From NCBI RefSeq assembly GCF_003244315.1, contig NZ_QKWH01000002.1:248001-312000 (forward strand): DNA of 64,000 nucleotides. The letters are read 5' to 3'. Within the stretch, counting starts at the first letter, position 1, and each line of letters starts with the position of its first letter. A program made the position numbers and the translations under genes. The notes below the pieces were generated by a model. The model had not been told where the DNA came from. It made no database searches and saw only the letters and a program-made list of their open reading frames with translations. Below, piece after piece: positions 56,674-64,000 of this stretch. This stretch comes from Xylanimonas oleitrophica. GTDB lineage: Bacteria; Actinomycetota; Actinomycetes; Actinomycetales; Cellulomonadaceae.

Positions 56674-59600
56674 CCCGTGCGCGCTGCAGCGCGACCTGGA
56701 CGGCCTGCGCGACGCCGTCGCCCACGAGCGCCCCGCGCCCCGGTAGCTGGACGCCCACCTCCGTCGCGTCGTCGAGCGGCGTGCCCAGCACCTCGTCCGA
56801 CCCGCGCTCGGCCGGCGCCAGCACGATCCCGGTGCGGGTGGAGCGCAGGTGGGCGAGCAGCCCGCGGTGCGCGATCCCGGCCGAGAGCGTGGTGGACGCC
56901 GCGACCACCGCCACCGTGCCGGCAGCCGCCAGCTCGCCCAGCCGCTCGCACTCGAGCGGGCAGGCCTGCGAGACCACGTCGGCGTCGTCCACCAGCACCA
57001 GGGGCGGCTCGCCGGAGTCTCGCCAGCCCTCCTCCAGCAGGGCCAGGAGCTGACGCAGCCCGTCCGGCGTGGGCGGGATCGCCGTCGCACCGGCCTCCGT
57101 GGCCTCGGCGAGGAGGGCGCGGTCCCGGGCGACGACCGCCGCCACGGCGGGCAGCCGGTGCAGCAGGAGCCGCAGCGTCGTCGTGCGTCCCGACCCGCGC
57201 GGACCGGCGACCAGGGCTCCGGCACCGACCCCGAGGGCGACCGGTGCGGCGGCGTCCCCGCCGACCCCGACCACGGGCCGCCCCTCGGCGTCGTGCGCGG
57301 GCAGCTCACCGGCGTCGACGTGGCGGGGCAGCGGCAGCACCCGCGCCGGAGCAGCGCCGGAGCCCCCGGCAGCCGTCTCGTCACCGGGCACGGCCGCGGC
57401 AGACGTCCCTCCGGCGTGCGCAGTCGCAGCCAGTGCGGGCACCGCGGTCACGGCCGGCGCGGCATGGGCCTCGGTACGGGCACGGGGCGCAGGACTGCCG
57501 GGCATCGCCACCTGGCACTCGACCGGGTCGCCCTGACCGGCCCACGCTGCCCGCCCCGGCACCCGCCCGCGCCCGGCCAGGGCGGAGGGGGCACCCAGCA
57601 TGACGTCGCCGTGCGCGTCGGGGGACAGGAGCACCAGCCGGGGCCCGACGCGGGAGGCGAGCCCGCCGACGGCAGCGGTGTCGGCCGAGAGGGCGAAGGT
57701 GACGGTGCCTGCCCCCAGCGCGGCGGCGAGCGGGTCGTGCGTGGGGGTGGCGAGCGCCCCGCGCAGGTCCTCGACGCCGTCGACCAGCACGAGCACCGGC
57801 GGCCGACCGGCGCCGGCAGCGCCGGGGTGCTGGAGCAGGCGCAGGAGCCGGGTGGCGCGGCGCGGGTCGTGCGGGCCGGCGAGGGTGCCGAGCCCGGGGT
57901 GGCCGCGGAGCGGCTCGAACGACTCCAGCGCGGGCGGCGGGGCGAGGACGTGCACGTGCCAGCCGCGGGCCAGGGCGGCGTGCGCGAGCCGCCGCAGCGT
58001 GGTGGTGCGGCCGGACCGCGCGCGCCCGAGCACCGCGAGGTGGCCGTCGGCGGGGTGCCAGGCGACCAGCGTGCGCGCCTGCTCCGCGGGCAGGTCGCCC
58101 AGAGCCAGGGGCAGCGCCCCCTCCCGAGCCGGGGCCGGAGCCGGGGCGGGGTGCGGCGGTGCCGGGGCCAGCCCGTCGGCTCGCGGTGCCGGGGCGAGGT
58201 CGCCCAGCTCGGCGTCCGTGACGACGTCGGGCAGCGGGGGCAGCCACGGTGCGGGCCACGGGGCGTGCCCGGCGGCCTCGGCGTCCGCGCGAGCCTGGGC
58301 GACCAGGGCCGCCACCACGTCCTGGTCGTCGGGGTGGCCGGGGCCGGTGTCGGCCTCCCGCCGGACGCCCTCGGGCCGTGCTGCGGCGTCGTGCTGCACG
58401 CCACCGACGGCCCCGCCAGCACCAGCACCACCGCCGCCAGCCCCGCCCCCCGGGCCGGGCTCCCGCGGCGTGGCGCCGGCGACCTCGGCCCACGCCGGCG
58501 CCCGCCGGACGCCCGGACCTCCGGTGGCGGCCGGGGTTCCGGCGTGGGCGCACTGGAGCGCCACGGGGGCGGACGCGCCGACGCGCAGCACGGCACGACC
58601 GGGCACGCCGACCGGGACGTGGGCGGCGACGGCGGAGTCCAGCACGTCGTGGGAGTCGGCGGCGTCCACGACGCGCAGCGCGATGCGGGCCGAGACGTTG
58701 GCGCGGACGTCCGGCCCCACCGCGCCGGCAGGCCGTTGCGTGGCCAGCACCAGGTGCACGCCCAGGGACCGCCCCTGCGCGGCGACGCGGAGCAGGCCGG
58801 GCAGGAGCTCGGGCAGGTCGTCGGCCAGGGCGCGGAACTCGTCGACCACCACCACGAGCCGCGGCAGCGTGCCCGCGGGCAGGGCCGCGAGGTCGCTGGC
58901 ACCGTGTGCGGCCAGCACGTGCTCGCGCCGGCGCAGCTCGGCACGCAGGCCGTCCAGCGCCCGTGACGCGAGCGCGACGTCGAGGTCGGTCACCTGCCCG
59001 ACGACGTGCGGCAGGCCCGCGCACGCACCGAACGACGCCCCGCCCTTGAAGTCCACGAGGGCCAGCGCCAGGTCCCGCGGCGGCACGCTCAGGGCGAGGC
59101 CGAGCACGAGCGACTGGAGCAGCTCGGACTTGCCCGCCCCGGTGGTGCCCGCGACCAGCAGGTGCGGGCCGTCCTCCACCAGGTCGAACGACACCGTCCG
59201 CCCGCGGGCGTCGACACCCAGGGGCACGGCCCACCGGCCCGCTGCCTGGCCGGACTGCAGCAGCCCGGCCAGCGGGACCATGGCCGGCAGGCGCGGGTCG
59301 GCAGGGTCCGCCCCTTCGGGGGCCCGCTGCGCCGCCAGGGCCGGGTGCGGAGCCGGGCCGAGCAGCAGGGCGACGTCGCGGCCCAGCCCGTGCAGGCCGG
59401 CGAGGCGGCGGGCCAGTCGTTCCGCCCACGCGACACTGACGCCCACGAGCGCCTCGTGCGACGTGGACCCGCCCGGCGTGCTGCGCCGCACGTGCGGCAC
59501 CCCGGCTCCGGCTGCCCTGCTCCCCGAGCTGGTGCTGGTGCCGGTGCTGGTGCCGGTGCCGATGCCGGGGGCGTCGTCCGCCACGTCGAGCACCGCGCGG

Positions 59601-61207
59601 CACCACGGCGGCACGGGCACCCCCGCGGGCAGGAGGAGGACGACGGTGCCGCCCGCGCGGTGGGCCTCGTGCGCGGCGTGGAGGTCGACGGCGTCCCCGT
59701 CGTCGACGACGAGCACCAGGCGGCCCGGGGCGGTGGCACCAGCGGGACGGGCTCCGGCGGGACCGTCCGACGTGGGCCCGCCGGCGGTGCGGTCGCCGTG
59801 CGGACGGCGGTCCGGCAGCCAGCGGCACCAGGCCCACGTGTCACGGCGCTGGCCACGCACACGCACGGCAGCGCCGCCGACGGCCAGGCCTGCCACGACG
59901 GCACGGGCGACGGCCGCCGCAGCACGCTCCGGGCCGCGGACGGCGAGCGCACCGTCCGCCAGCAGACCGTCTCCCAGCAGGTCGTTCACCGCGCTGTCGT
60001 CCGTCGCACCGGCATCCGTCGCACTGTCGCTCAGCCCGCCGGCGCCCGGCCCGCCCGAGAGGCCCGTCACTGCTGCGGCCCCCGCGAACGGCCCCGGAGC
60101 CCGGGCGGCCAGCGCGCGCCGCCACGTGCCGGCCGGCGCCTGGTGCGCCGCCAGGACGGTCCACGCCACACGCGCCGGCCCCCCGCCGCGCGCCGTCGTG
60201 CTGTCCGCCACCGCGCCGTCCGCACCCGCCGTGGGGCTGCCGGGCGTCGGCCTGTCACCGTGGGCGCCGACCCCGCCGGCCCCTGCCCTCGCCGCCGCAC
60301 GGCGCCGTACCGCCGCCACCAGCTGCGGTGCCACGGCCAGCAGGCCCACGAGCGCGAACAGCGCGAACACCGGCTGCCGGAGCGCCACGGCCAGACCGAC
60401 CGAGCCCAGGACCGGCAGCAGCGCCGTCGCCAGCATGGTCGCGACCCCCGGCGTGCCGGAGCCGGTCGAGGCATGCCGTGCTCCGGGGGCCGGCGCGAGC
60501 AGCGCCCCGAGGTCGCCGGAGCGCCGCAGCGCGTACGCGGCGCCCCCGCCGTCGTGCAGCACCTCTTCGGGGCGCCAGCGGCGCCACGCCCGCCCCACGG
60601 TGCGACGGCGCTCGCGGCCCCACGGCGTGCGGCGGGAGAGACGGGGACGGACCGTCGCGTGCTGGGCGCGCACCAGCAGGCCGGGCCACGACGTGCCGGC
60701 TCGCGGGTCCGGCGGCGGCGGCCCGGCAGGTCGCCACCGTGCTGTGCGCACTCGCGGGGTGGATCGCCGCACGGTCACCGCTCCGCGCGCGCTCAGCCGG
60801 ACCTCGAGCCCGCCAGGGACGGGCAGCGGCACCCCGGGGGCGAGGCCGGCGAGCTCTCCGGCGTCGAGGCCGGCCACGCGCGCCACCATCCACGGCGCGC
60901 CGGGTGCGGCGTCGTCGGACCACCGGGAGGCGGCTGCCGGCCGGCTCGGGCCGACGGCGAGCGTGGCCCCGGGCAGCAGGGGCCGCTCGCCCACCACGCT
61001 CCCCGGGGCGAGCGGCACGCCGTCGGCGGTCAGGGGCGCGTGCCGCAGCTCGGGCCGGCGCAGCAGGTCGGCCAGAGGGCCGCGCACGTCGGCGACGGTG
61101 CTCCCTGCGGGCAGGAGGACGTCCTCGCCGGGGTGCACGGTGACGCGTACGCCGCCGGTCTCCCGGGAGCCGGCGGCGTACGCGTCACCGATGAGCAGCT
61201 CGTGCAT
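56636..61207 (-). CDS. Large EccC/EssC-like FtsK-SpoIIIE ATPase
   Basis: 1523 residues with the layout of type VII secretion ATPases: an FHA- or ubiquitin-like N-terminus (about 1-90), two membrane helices (about 255-300), a low-complexity Ala/Gly/Thr region (about 310-610), then three ATPase modules. The first has a canonical P-loop GTTGAGKSELLQS (near 688) and Walker B LVVVVDEFRALADD; the second and third have GRARSGRTTT (near 1066) and GPRGSGRTTT (near 1336), with Arg replacing the P-loop Lys. No WXG100 substrate, EccB, EccD or mycosin gene is in view. It may move peptides or DNA; the cargo is unknown. ATG at 61207; GTG at 61213 is possible. Confidence 0.85.
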   Translation of the reverse strand: MHELLIGDAYAAGSRETGGVRVTVHPGEDVLLPAGSTVADVRGPLADLLRRPELRHAPLTADGVPLAPGSVVGERPLLPGATLAVGPSRPAAASRWSDDAAPGAPWMVARVAGLDAGELAGLAPGVPLPVPGGLEVRLSARGAVTVRRSTPRVRTARWRPAGPPPPDPRAGTSWPGLLVRAQHATVRPRLSRRTPWGRERRRTVGRAWRRWRPEEVLHDGGGAAYALRRSGDLGALLAPAPGARHASTGSGTPGVATMLATALLPVLGSVGLAVALRQPVFALFALVGLLAVAPQLVAAVRRRAAARAGAGGVGAHGDRPTPGSPTAGADGAVADSTTARGGGPARVAWTVLAAHQAPAGTWRRALAARAPGPFAGAAAVTGLSGGPGAGGLSDSATDAGATDDSAVNDLLGDGLLADGALAVRGPERAAAAVARAVVAGLAVGGAAVRVRGQRRDTWAWCRWLPDRRPHGDRTAGGPTSDGPAGARPAGATAPGRLVLVVDDGDAVDLHAAHEAHRAGGTVVLLLPAGVPVPPWCRAVLDVADDAPGIGTGTSTGTSTSSGSRAAGAGVPHVRRSTPGGSTSHEALVGVSVAWAERLARRLAGLHGLGRDVALLLGPAPHPALAAQRAPEGADPADPRLPAMVPLAGLLQSGQAAGRWAVPLGVDARGRTVSFDLVEDGPHLLVAGTTGAGKSELLQSLVLGLALSVPPRDLALALVDFKGGASFGACAGLPHVVGQVTDLDVALASRALDGLRAELRRREHVLAAHGASDLAALPAGTLPRLVVVVDEFRALADDLPELLPGLLRVAAQGRSLGVHLVLATQRPAGAVGPDVRANVSARIALRVVDAADSHDVLDSAVAAHVPVGVPGRAVLRVGASAPVALQCAHAGTPAATGGPGVRRAPAWAEVAGATPREPGPGGGAGGGGAGAGGAVGGVQHDAAARPEGVRREADTGPGHPDDQDVVAALVAQARADAEAAGHAPWPAPWLPPLPDVVTDAELGDLAPAPRADGLAPAPPHPAPAPAPAREGALPLALGDLPAEQARTLVAWHPADGHLAVLGRARSGRTTTLRRLAHAALARGWHVHVLAPPPALESFEPLRGHPGLGTLAGPHDPRRATRLLRLLQHPGAAGAGRPPVLVLVDGVEDLRGALATPTHDPLAAALGAGTVTFALSADTAAVGGLASRVGPRLVLLSPDAHGDVMLGAPSALAGRGRVPGRAAWAGQGDPVECQVAMPGSPAPRARTEAHAAPAVTAVPALAATAHAGGTSAAAVPGDETAAGGSGAAPARVLPLPRHVDAGELPAHDAEGRPVVGVGGDAAAPVALGVGAGALVAGPRGSGRTTTLRLLLHRLPAVAAVVARDRALLAEATEAGATAIPPTPDGLRQLLALLEEGWRDSGEPPLVLVDDADVVSQACPLECERLGELAAAGTVAVVAASTTLSAGIAHRGLLAHLRSTRTGIVLAPAERGSDEVLGTPLDDATEVGVQLPGRGALVGDGVAQAVQVALQRARVSPRSSLPPRVA

Positions 61208-61310
61208 GCGCACAGCCTGCCCGCGCTCGTGCAGGGCGGCCGACGCCCTGTGGAAAACCCGGTCGGAGCCCCGGCCGGGGGCCGGGCAGGACCGCCGAAG
61301 AACGGCAACG

Positions 61311-61345
61311 GCGGCCGGGCGGCCCCCCTGGTGCCGCCCGACCGC
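61311..61345 (-). terminator. Hairpin terminator after FtsX-like permease
   Basis: Stem of about 13 bp with one mismatch (61311-61323 with 61333-61345), ten bases after the permease stop. Confidence 0.55.
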
Positions 61346-61354
61346 CGGTCGTCG

Positions 61355-63973
61355 TCAGTCCGCGCCGAGCGCCGCGACGGGTGACGACTTCGCTGCGGAC
61401 CGGCCGGGGAGGACCGAGGCGACCAGGCCGGCCACCAGCGCCACCACGGCGATCAGCAGGATCTCGGTCCACGGCACCGCCAGGCGCACGTCGCCCATGA
61501 CGCCGAGCGCGGCCAGCGAGCCGCCCCAGCCGTAGAGGAGGCCGAGCAGGATGCCCAGCACCGCCCCGACGCCCGCGATGAGCATGCCCTCCACGGCCAG
61601 CATCCAGCGCAGCTGGCCGCGCGTGACGCCCACGGCGCGCAGCGTGGCGGACTCCCGGCGCCTCTCGATCACCGAGAGGGACAGGGTGTTGGCCACACCG
61701 ATGAGCGCGATGATCACGGCCACGGCGAGCAGGCCCAGCACCATGCCGAGCGCCGTGTCGACGACGCTCTCGAAGCTGGCCCGCTCGACGGCGCCGCCCT
61801 GGACGCCCAGGGTCTCGCCGGTGTCGGCGACGAGGTCCTGGATGCGGCCCACGGCCGAGGTGTCGTCACCCTCCAGGGCCACCCACAGCGTGGTGACGAG
61901 AGGGTTCGGCTCCACCGTCGCGAGGTCCTGCGGCACCACGAGCAGCTCGTTGATCCGGTCGTTCGGCGCGACGGACACCGTCAGGGCCGTGGTGCCGCCC
62001 GCGCCCCGGACCTCGACGGTGTCGCCGTCGGAGACCCCGTAGAACGACGCCTGGCCGCTGGGCACCACGACCGTGCCGGGCTCGAGGTGCTGGACGTACG
62101 AGTCGTCCGTGAGCGCGGCCTCCGCCTCGGCGGGCTCGATGCCGGCCAGCGCGACCTGCACCTCGTCGTCGGGGGAGGAGGGCTCCCCGGCCACGACGCT
62201 GCCCTCGTCGTCGAACCGCTTCCCCTCGAGCGTCGCCAGGGCCATCTGAGGCTGGGCGACGGAGGCCACGCCGGCCACCGACCCCACCGCGTCGGCGATG
62301 CCCGCGGGCACGGCGGCCCCCCGGCTGTCGTCCGCGCTGCCCTCGGCCGTCACGTACACGTCGACGGGGTACATGCCCTCGAGCTGGTCGGCGAGGCTGT
62401 GGCGGGCGCTGGCCGCACCCGTGGACATCATCGCGACCAGGGTGACGCCGATGAGCAGCGCCGTGGAGGTCGCCGCCGTGCGGCGGGGGTTGCGCAGCGT
62501 GTTCGCCGCGGCCAGGCGGGCGGTGGGCCCGGATGCCGCGACCGCCCGGCCGGCCAGGGCCGTGACCTTCGGCAGCCAGAACACCGCGGACACCGTGACA
62601 CCCACGAACGAGACGGCACCGCCGGCCACCCCGGCCAGCAGGCCGAGCTGCGGGTTCTGCGCGACGGTGCCCAGCACCGCCCCGCCGGCGAGCAGGGCGA
62701 GGCCGCCCACCACTGCCAGCAGGGACAGCACGAGCCGCACCCGGCCCGCCGACCCCTTCTCCGACGTCGGCGCCTCGGCAGGCCGCAGCGCCGCCAGCGG
62801 CGCGACCCGGGTGGCGACCCGCGCCGGCACCGACGCGGCCGCCACGGTGACAGCCGTGCCCACGAGCACCGGCAGCACCACCACCTGCCAGGTCAGCGTG
62901 ATCGAGTCGGGCAGGAACACCGCTGCCGGGCCGTTGCCTGCCACCCACAGCGCGACCTGGCCCAGCCCCGCACCGACCGCCACGCCCGTCAGGGAGGCGG
63001 CCACGCCGAGGATCGCGGCCTCGGTGATCACGCTCGCACCGACCTGGCGCTTGTTCGCGCCGACGGCGCGCAGGAGCGCCAGGGTGCGGGCACGCTGGGC
63101 GACCAGCACCTGAAACGTGTTGGAGATGACGAGCCCGGCCACGACCAGCGCGATGGCGGCGAAGGTGAGCACGAAGACCAGGAAGAACATGTCCTGCCCG
63201 CCGGTCATCTCCTTGGCCGTCGCGGCAGCCTGCTCCTGCGGCGTGACCACGTCGACGGCCGAGCCGACCCCTGCGGCCAGCGCCGCGCGCACCGTCTCGA
63301 GCGACGCGCCGTCGGCCAGCACCACCGCCACCTGGCGATACGTCACCGGTGCGCCCTGCGCATCAGACTCCCACCCGGCCAGGGTGGCGGCGTCCATGAC
63401 GGCCGCGCCGCCCAGCACGCCGTACGCGTTCTTCGGATCCTCGACCAGACCTGTGACGGTCAGCTGCTCGGACCGGTCCTCCCACGATTCGCCGTCGTCG
63501 ACCGGCACCGTGCGCTGCACGTCGACCGTGCCGCCCACCTCCGTGCGCAGCCGCTCCGCCACGTCCGGCGGCAGCGCGACCTCGCCGGCCGCCGAGGGCA
63601 TCCGCCCCTCCGTCACGGTCAGCGGCATCAGCCGCGGGTCCGACGTCGTCGGGATCACACCCTGGTAGATGGTGCGGCTGCCGCCGTCCGTCATGGCCTG
63701 GTAGGACAACAGCTGCCCGCCCGCGGCCGCGACGCCCGGCGTGGTGGCCACGCCCTCCAGCTGCGCCGTCGTCAGCTCCGCCGACGCCGGGGCCGCCACG
63801 ACCAGGTCGGCCTCGCCGTACTGCGCGGCGATGGCGTCGTAGGTCGACCGGGTGATGAGGTTGCCCGCCAGGAGCGTCGCGGCCACGAACGCCGTGCCGA
63901 TCACGATGGCGATGCCCGCCGCCGCGAGGCGGCCCATGCTGCGGCGCATCTGCGCCAGCGTCAGACGCAGCAT
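61355..63973 (-). CDS. FtsX-like ABC transporter permease (MacB/LolC type)
   Basis: 872-residue membrane protein with two FtsX domains. Helix 1 is near residues 15-40, followed by a large extracytoplasmic domain (about 45-235), a three-helix block (about 255-390), two further helices (about 410-460), a fourth helix at about 490-520, a second extracytoplasmic domain (about 525-720) and a final three-helix block (about 735-865) ending VASVLPGRSAAKSSPVAALGAD. Such mechanotransmission permeases drive extracytoplasmic events or export lipids and peptides without passing cargo through a pore. ATG at 63973 overlaps a TGA that probably ends an ATPase gene lying beyond the window. Confidence 0.88.
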   Translation of the reverse strand: MLRLTLAQMRRSMGRLAAAGIAIVIGTAFVAATLLAGNLITRSTYDAIAAQYGEADLVVAAPASAELTTAQLEGVATTPGVAAAGGQLLSYQAMTDGGSRTIYQGVIPTTSDPRLMPLTVTEGRMPSAAGEVALPPDVAERLRTEVGGTVDVQRTVPVDDGESWEDRSEQLTVTGLVEDPKNAYGVLGGAAVMDAATLAGWESDAQGAPVTYRQVAVVLADGASLETVRAALAAGVGSAVDVVTPQEQAAATAKEMTGGQDMFFLVFVLTFAAIALVVAGLVISNTFQVLVAQRARTLALLRAVGANKRQVGASVITEAAILGVAASLTGVAVGAGLGQVALWVAGNGPAAVFLPDSITLTWQVVVLPVLVGTAVTVAAASVPARVATRVAPLAALRPAEAPTSEKGSAGRVRLVLSLLAVVGGLALLAGGAVLGTVAQNPQLGLLAGVAGGAVSFVGVTVSAVFWLPKVTALAGRAVAASGPTARLAAANTLRNPRRTAATSTALLIGVTLVAMMSTGAASARHSLADQLEGMYPVDVYVTAEGSADDSRGAAVPAGIADAVGSVAGVASVAQPQMALATLEGKRFDDEGSVVAGEPSSPDDEVQVALAGIEPAEAEAALTDDSYVQHLEPGTVVVPSGQASFYGVSDGDTVEVRGAGGTTALTVSVAPNDRINELLVVPQDLATVEPNPLVTTLWVALEGDDTSAVGRIQDLVADTGETLGVQGGAVERASFESVVDTALGMVLGLLAVAVIIALIGVANTLSLSVIERRRESATLRAVGVTRGQLRWMLAVEGMLIAGVGAVLGILLGLLYGWGGSLAALGVMGDVRLAVPWTEILLIAVVALVAGLVASVLPGRSAAKSSPVAALGAD

Positions 63974-64000
63974 CACGCACCCGCCCCACGGGTGGCGGTG
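63973..64000 (-). CDS. Possible C-terminus of ABC ATPase (rest outside window)
   Basis: In the frame ending with TGA at 63975-63973, the last residues read TATRGAGA. A one-base overlap with the permease ATG (TGATG) is typical of coupled ATPase-permease pairs. Too little is present for a family call. Confidence 0.35.

Noticed and set aside
57600-61535. A 1311-codon plus-strand open frame opposite the EccC-like ATPase
   Set aside because: Low-complexity Ala/Arg/Ser/Pro translation with no motif; the opposite strand has P-loops and membrane helices in order.

Overview
The window is very GC-rich chromosomal DNA from an actinobacterium. It carries the machinery for mycothiol (mca), WhiB1 and PdtaS, coproporphyrin-dependent heme synthesis (ferrochelatase plus ChdC), and a CebR-controlled cellobiose operon. 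Cellulolytic Micrococcales (Cellulomonadaceae or Promicromonosporaceae type) fit best, but that placement is inference. Coding density is high, most starts are GTG or ATG, and the long ORFs opposite real genes are GC-driven shadows. No rRNA, tRNA or CRISPR array was recognised.

Layout. 1-11.4 kb: 5' part of a catalase, an ABC-2 exporter pair, a Bax inhibitor-1-like membrane protein, a SpoU methyltransferase, cbs, a GH15 trehalase/glucoamylase-like enzyme, a divergent EamA/LysR pair and an FKBP isomerase. 11.4-19 kb: a secreted beta-helix protein, an RlmG-like methyltransferase, DUF5997, an amidohydrolase, a LysR-type effector-domain protein and a sortase-anchored surface protein. 19-22.8 kb: the most unusual part. 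A lower-GC insert carrying one DUF262-HNH (GmrSD/SspE-like) gene sits at the 3' end of an ATP-dependent DNA ligase gene. The ligase now ends in a divergent, lower-GC 3' segment, and its displaced native 3' end lies as a fragment on the far side of the insert. The DUF262 gene has a one-base frameshift.

22.8-34 kb: msrA, ydeI-like, metB, AI-2E-type transporter, ilvA, greA, DUF4307, mca, a small membrane protein, a nitrilase-fold amidase, hemolysin III, a Z-prenyltransferase and a MarR regulator. Much of this order resembles Mycobacterium tuberculosis Rv1077-Rv1086. 34-43.6 kb: glycerate kinase, a small hexapeptide-repeat protein, hemH/cpfC-chdC, tspO, a PrmC-like methyltransferase, gdhA, an aldo-keto reductase, bioY and a PAS-AraC regulator divergent from putA. 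43.7-53.4 kb: putA, then the cellobiose operon cebE-cebF-cebG-bglC-cebR with two CebR boxes upstream. 53.5-64 kb: DUF2505, pdtaS, whiB1, a membrane protein, a very large EccC/FtsK-like ATPase and an FtsX-type permease running to the edge.

How it fits together: cbs with metB give transsulfuration; mca gives thiol detoxification; msrA and catalase give oxidative defence; the ceb operon gives cellobiose import and hydrolysis; putA and gdhA give proline and glutamate catabolism. Many genes start 6-8 bases after a TANNNT hexamer, the signature of leaderless transcripts. Strong GC hairpins without U-tracts separate most transcription units.
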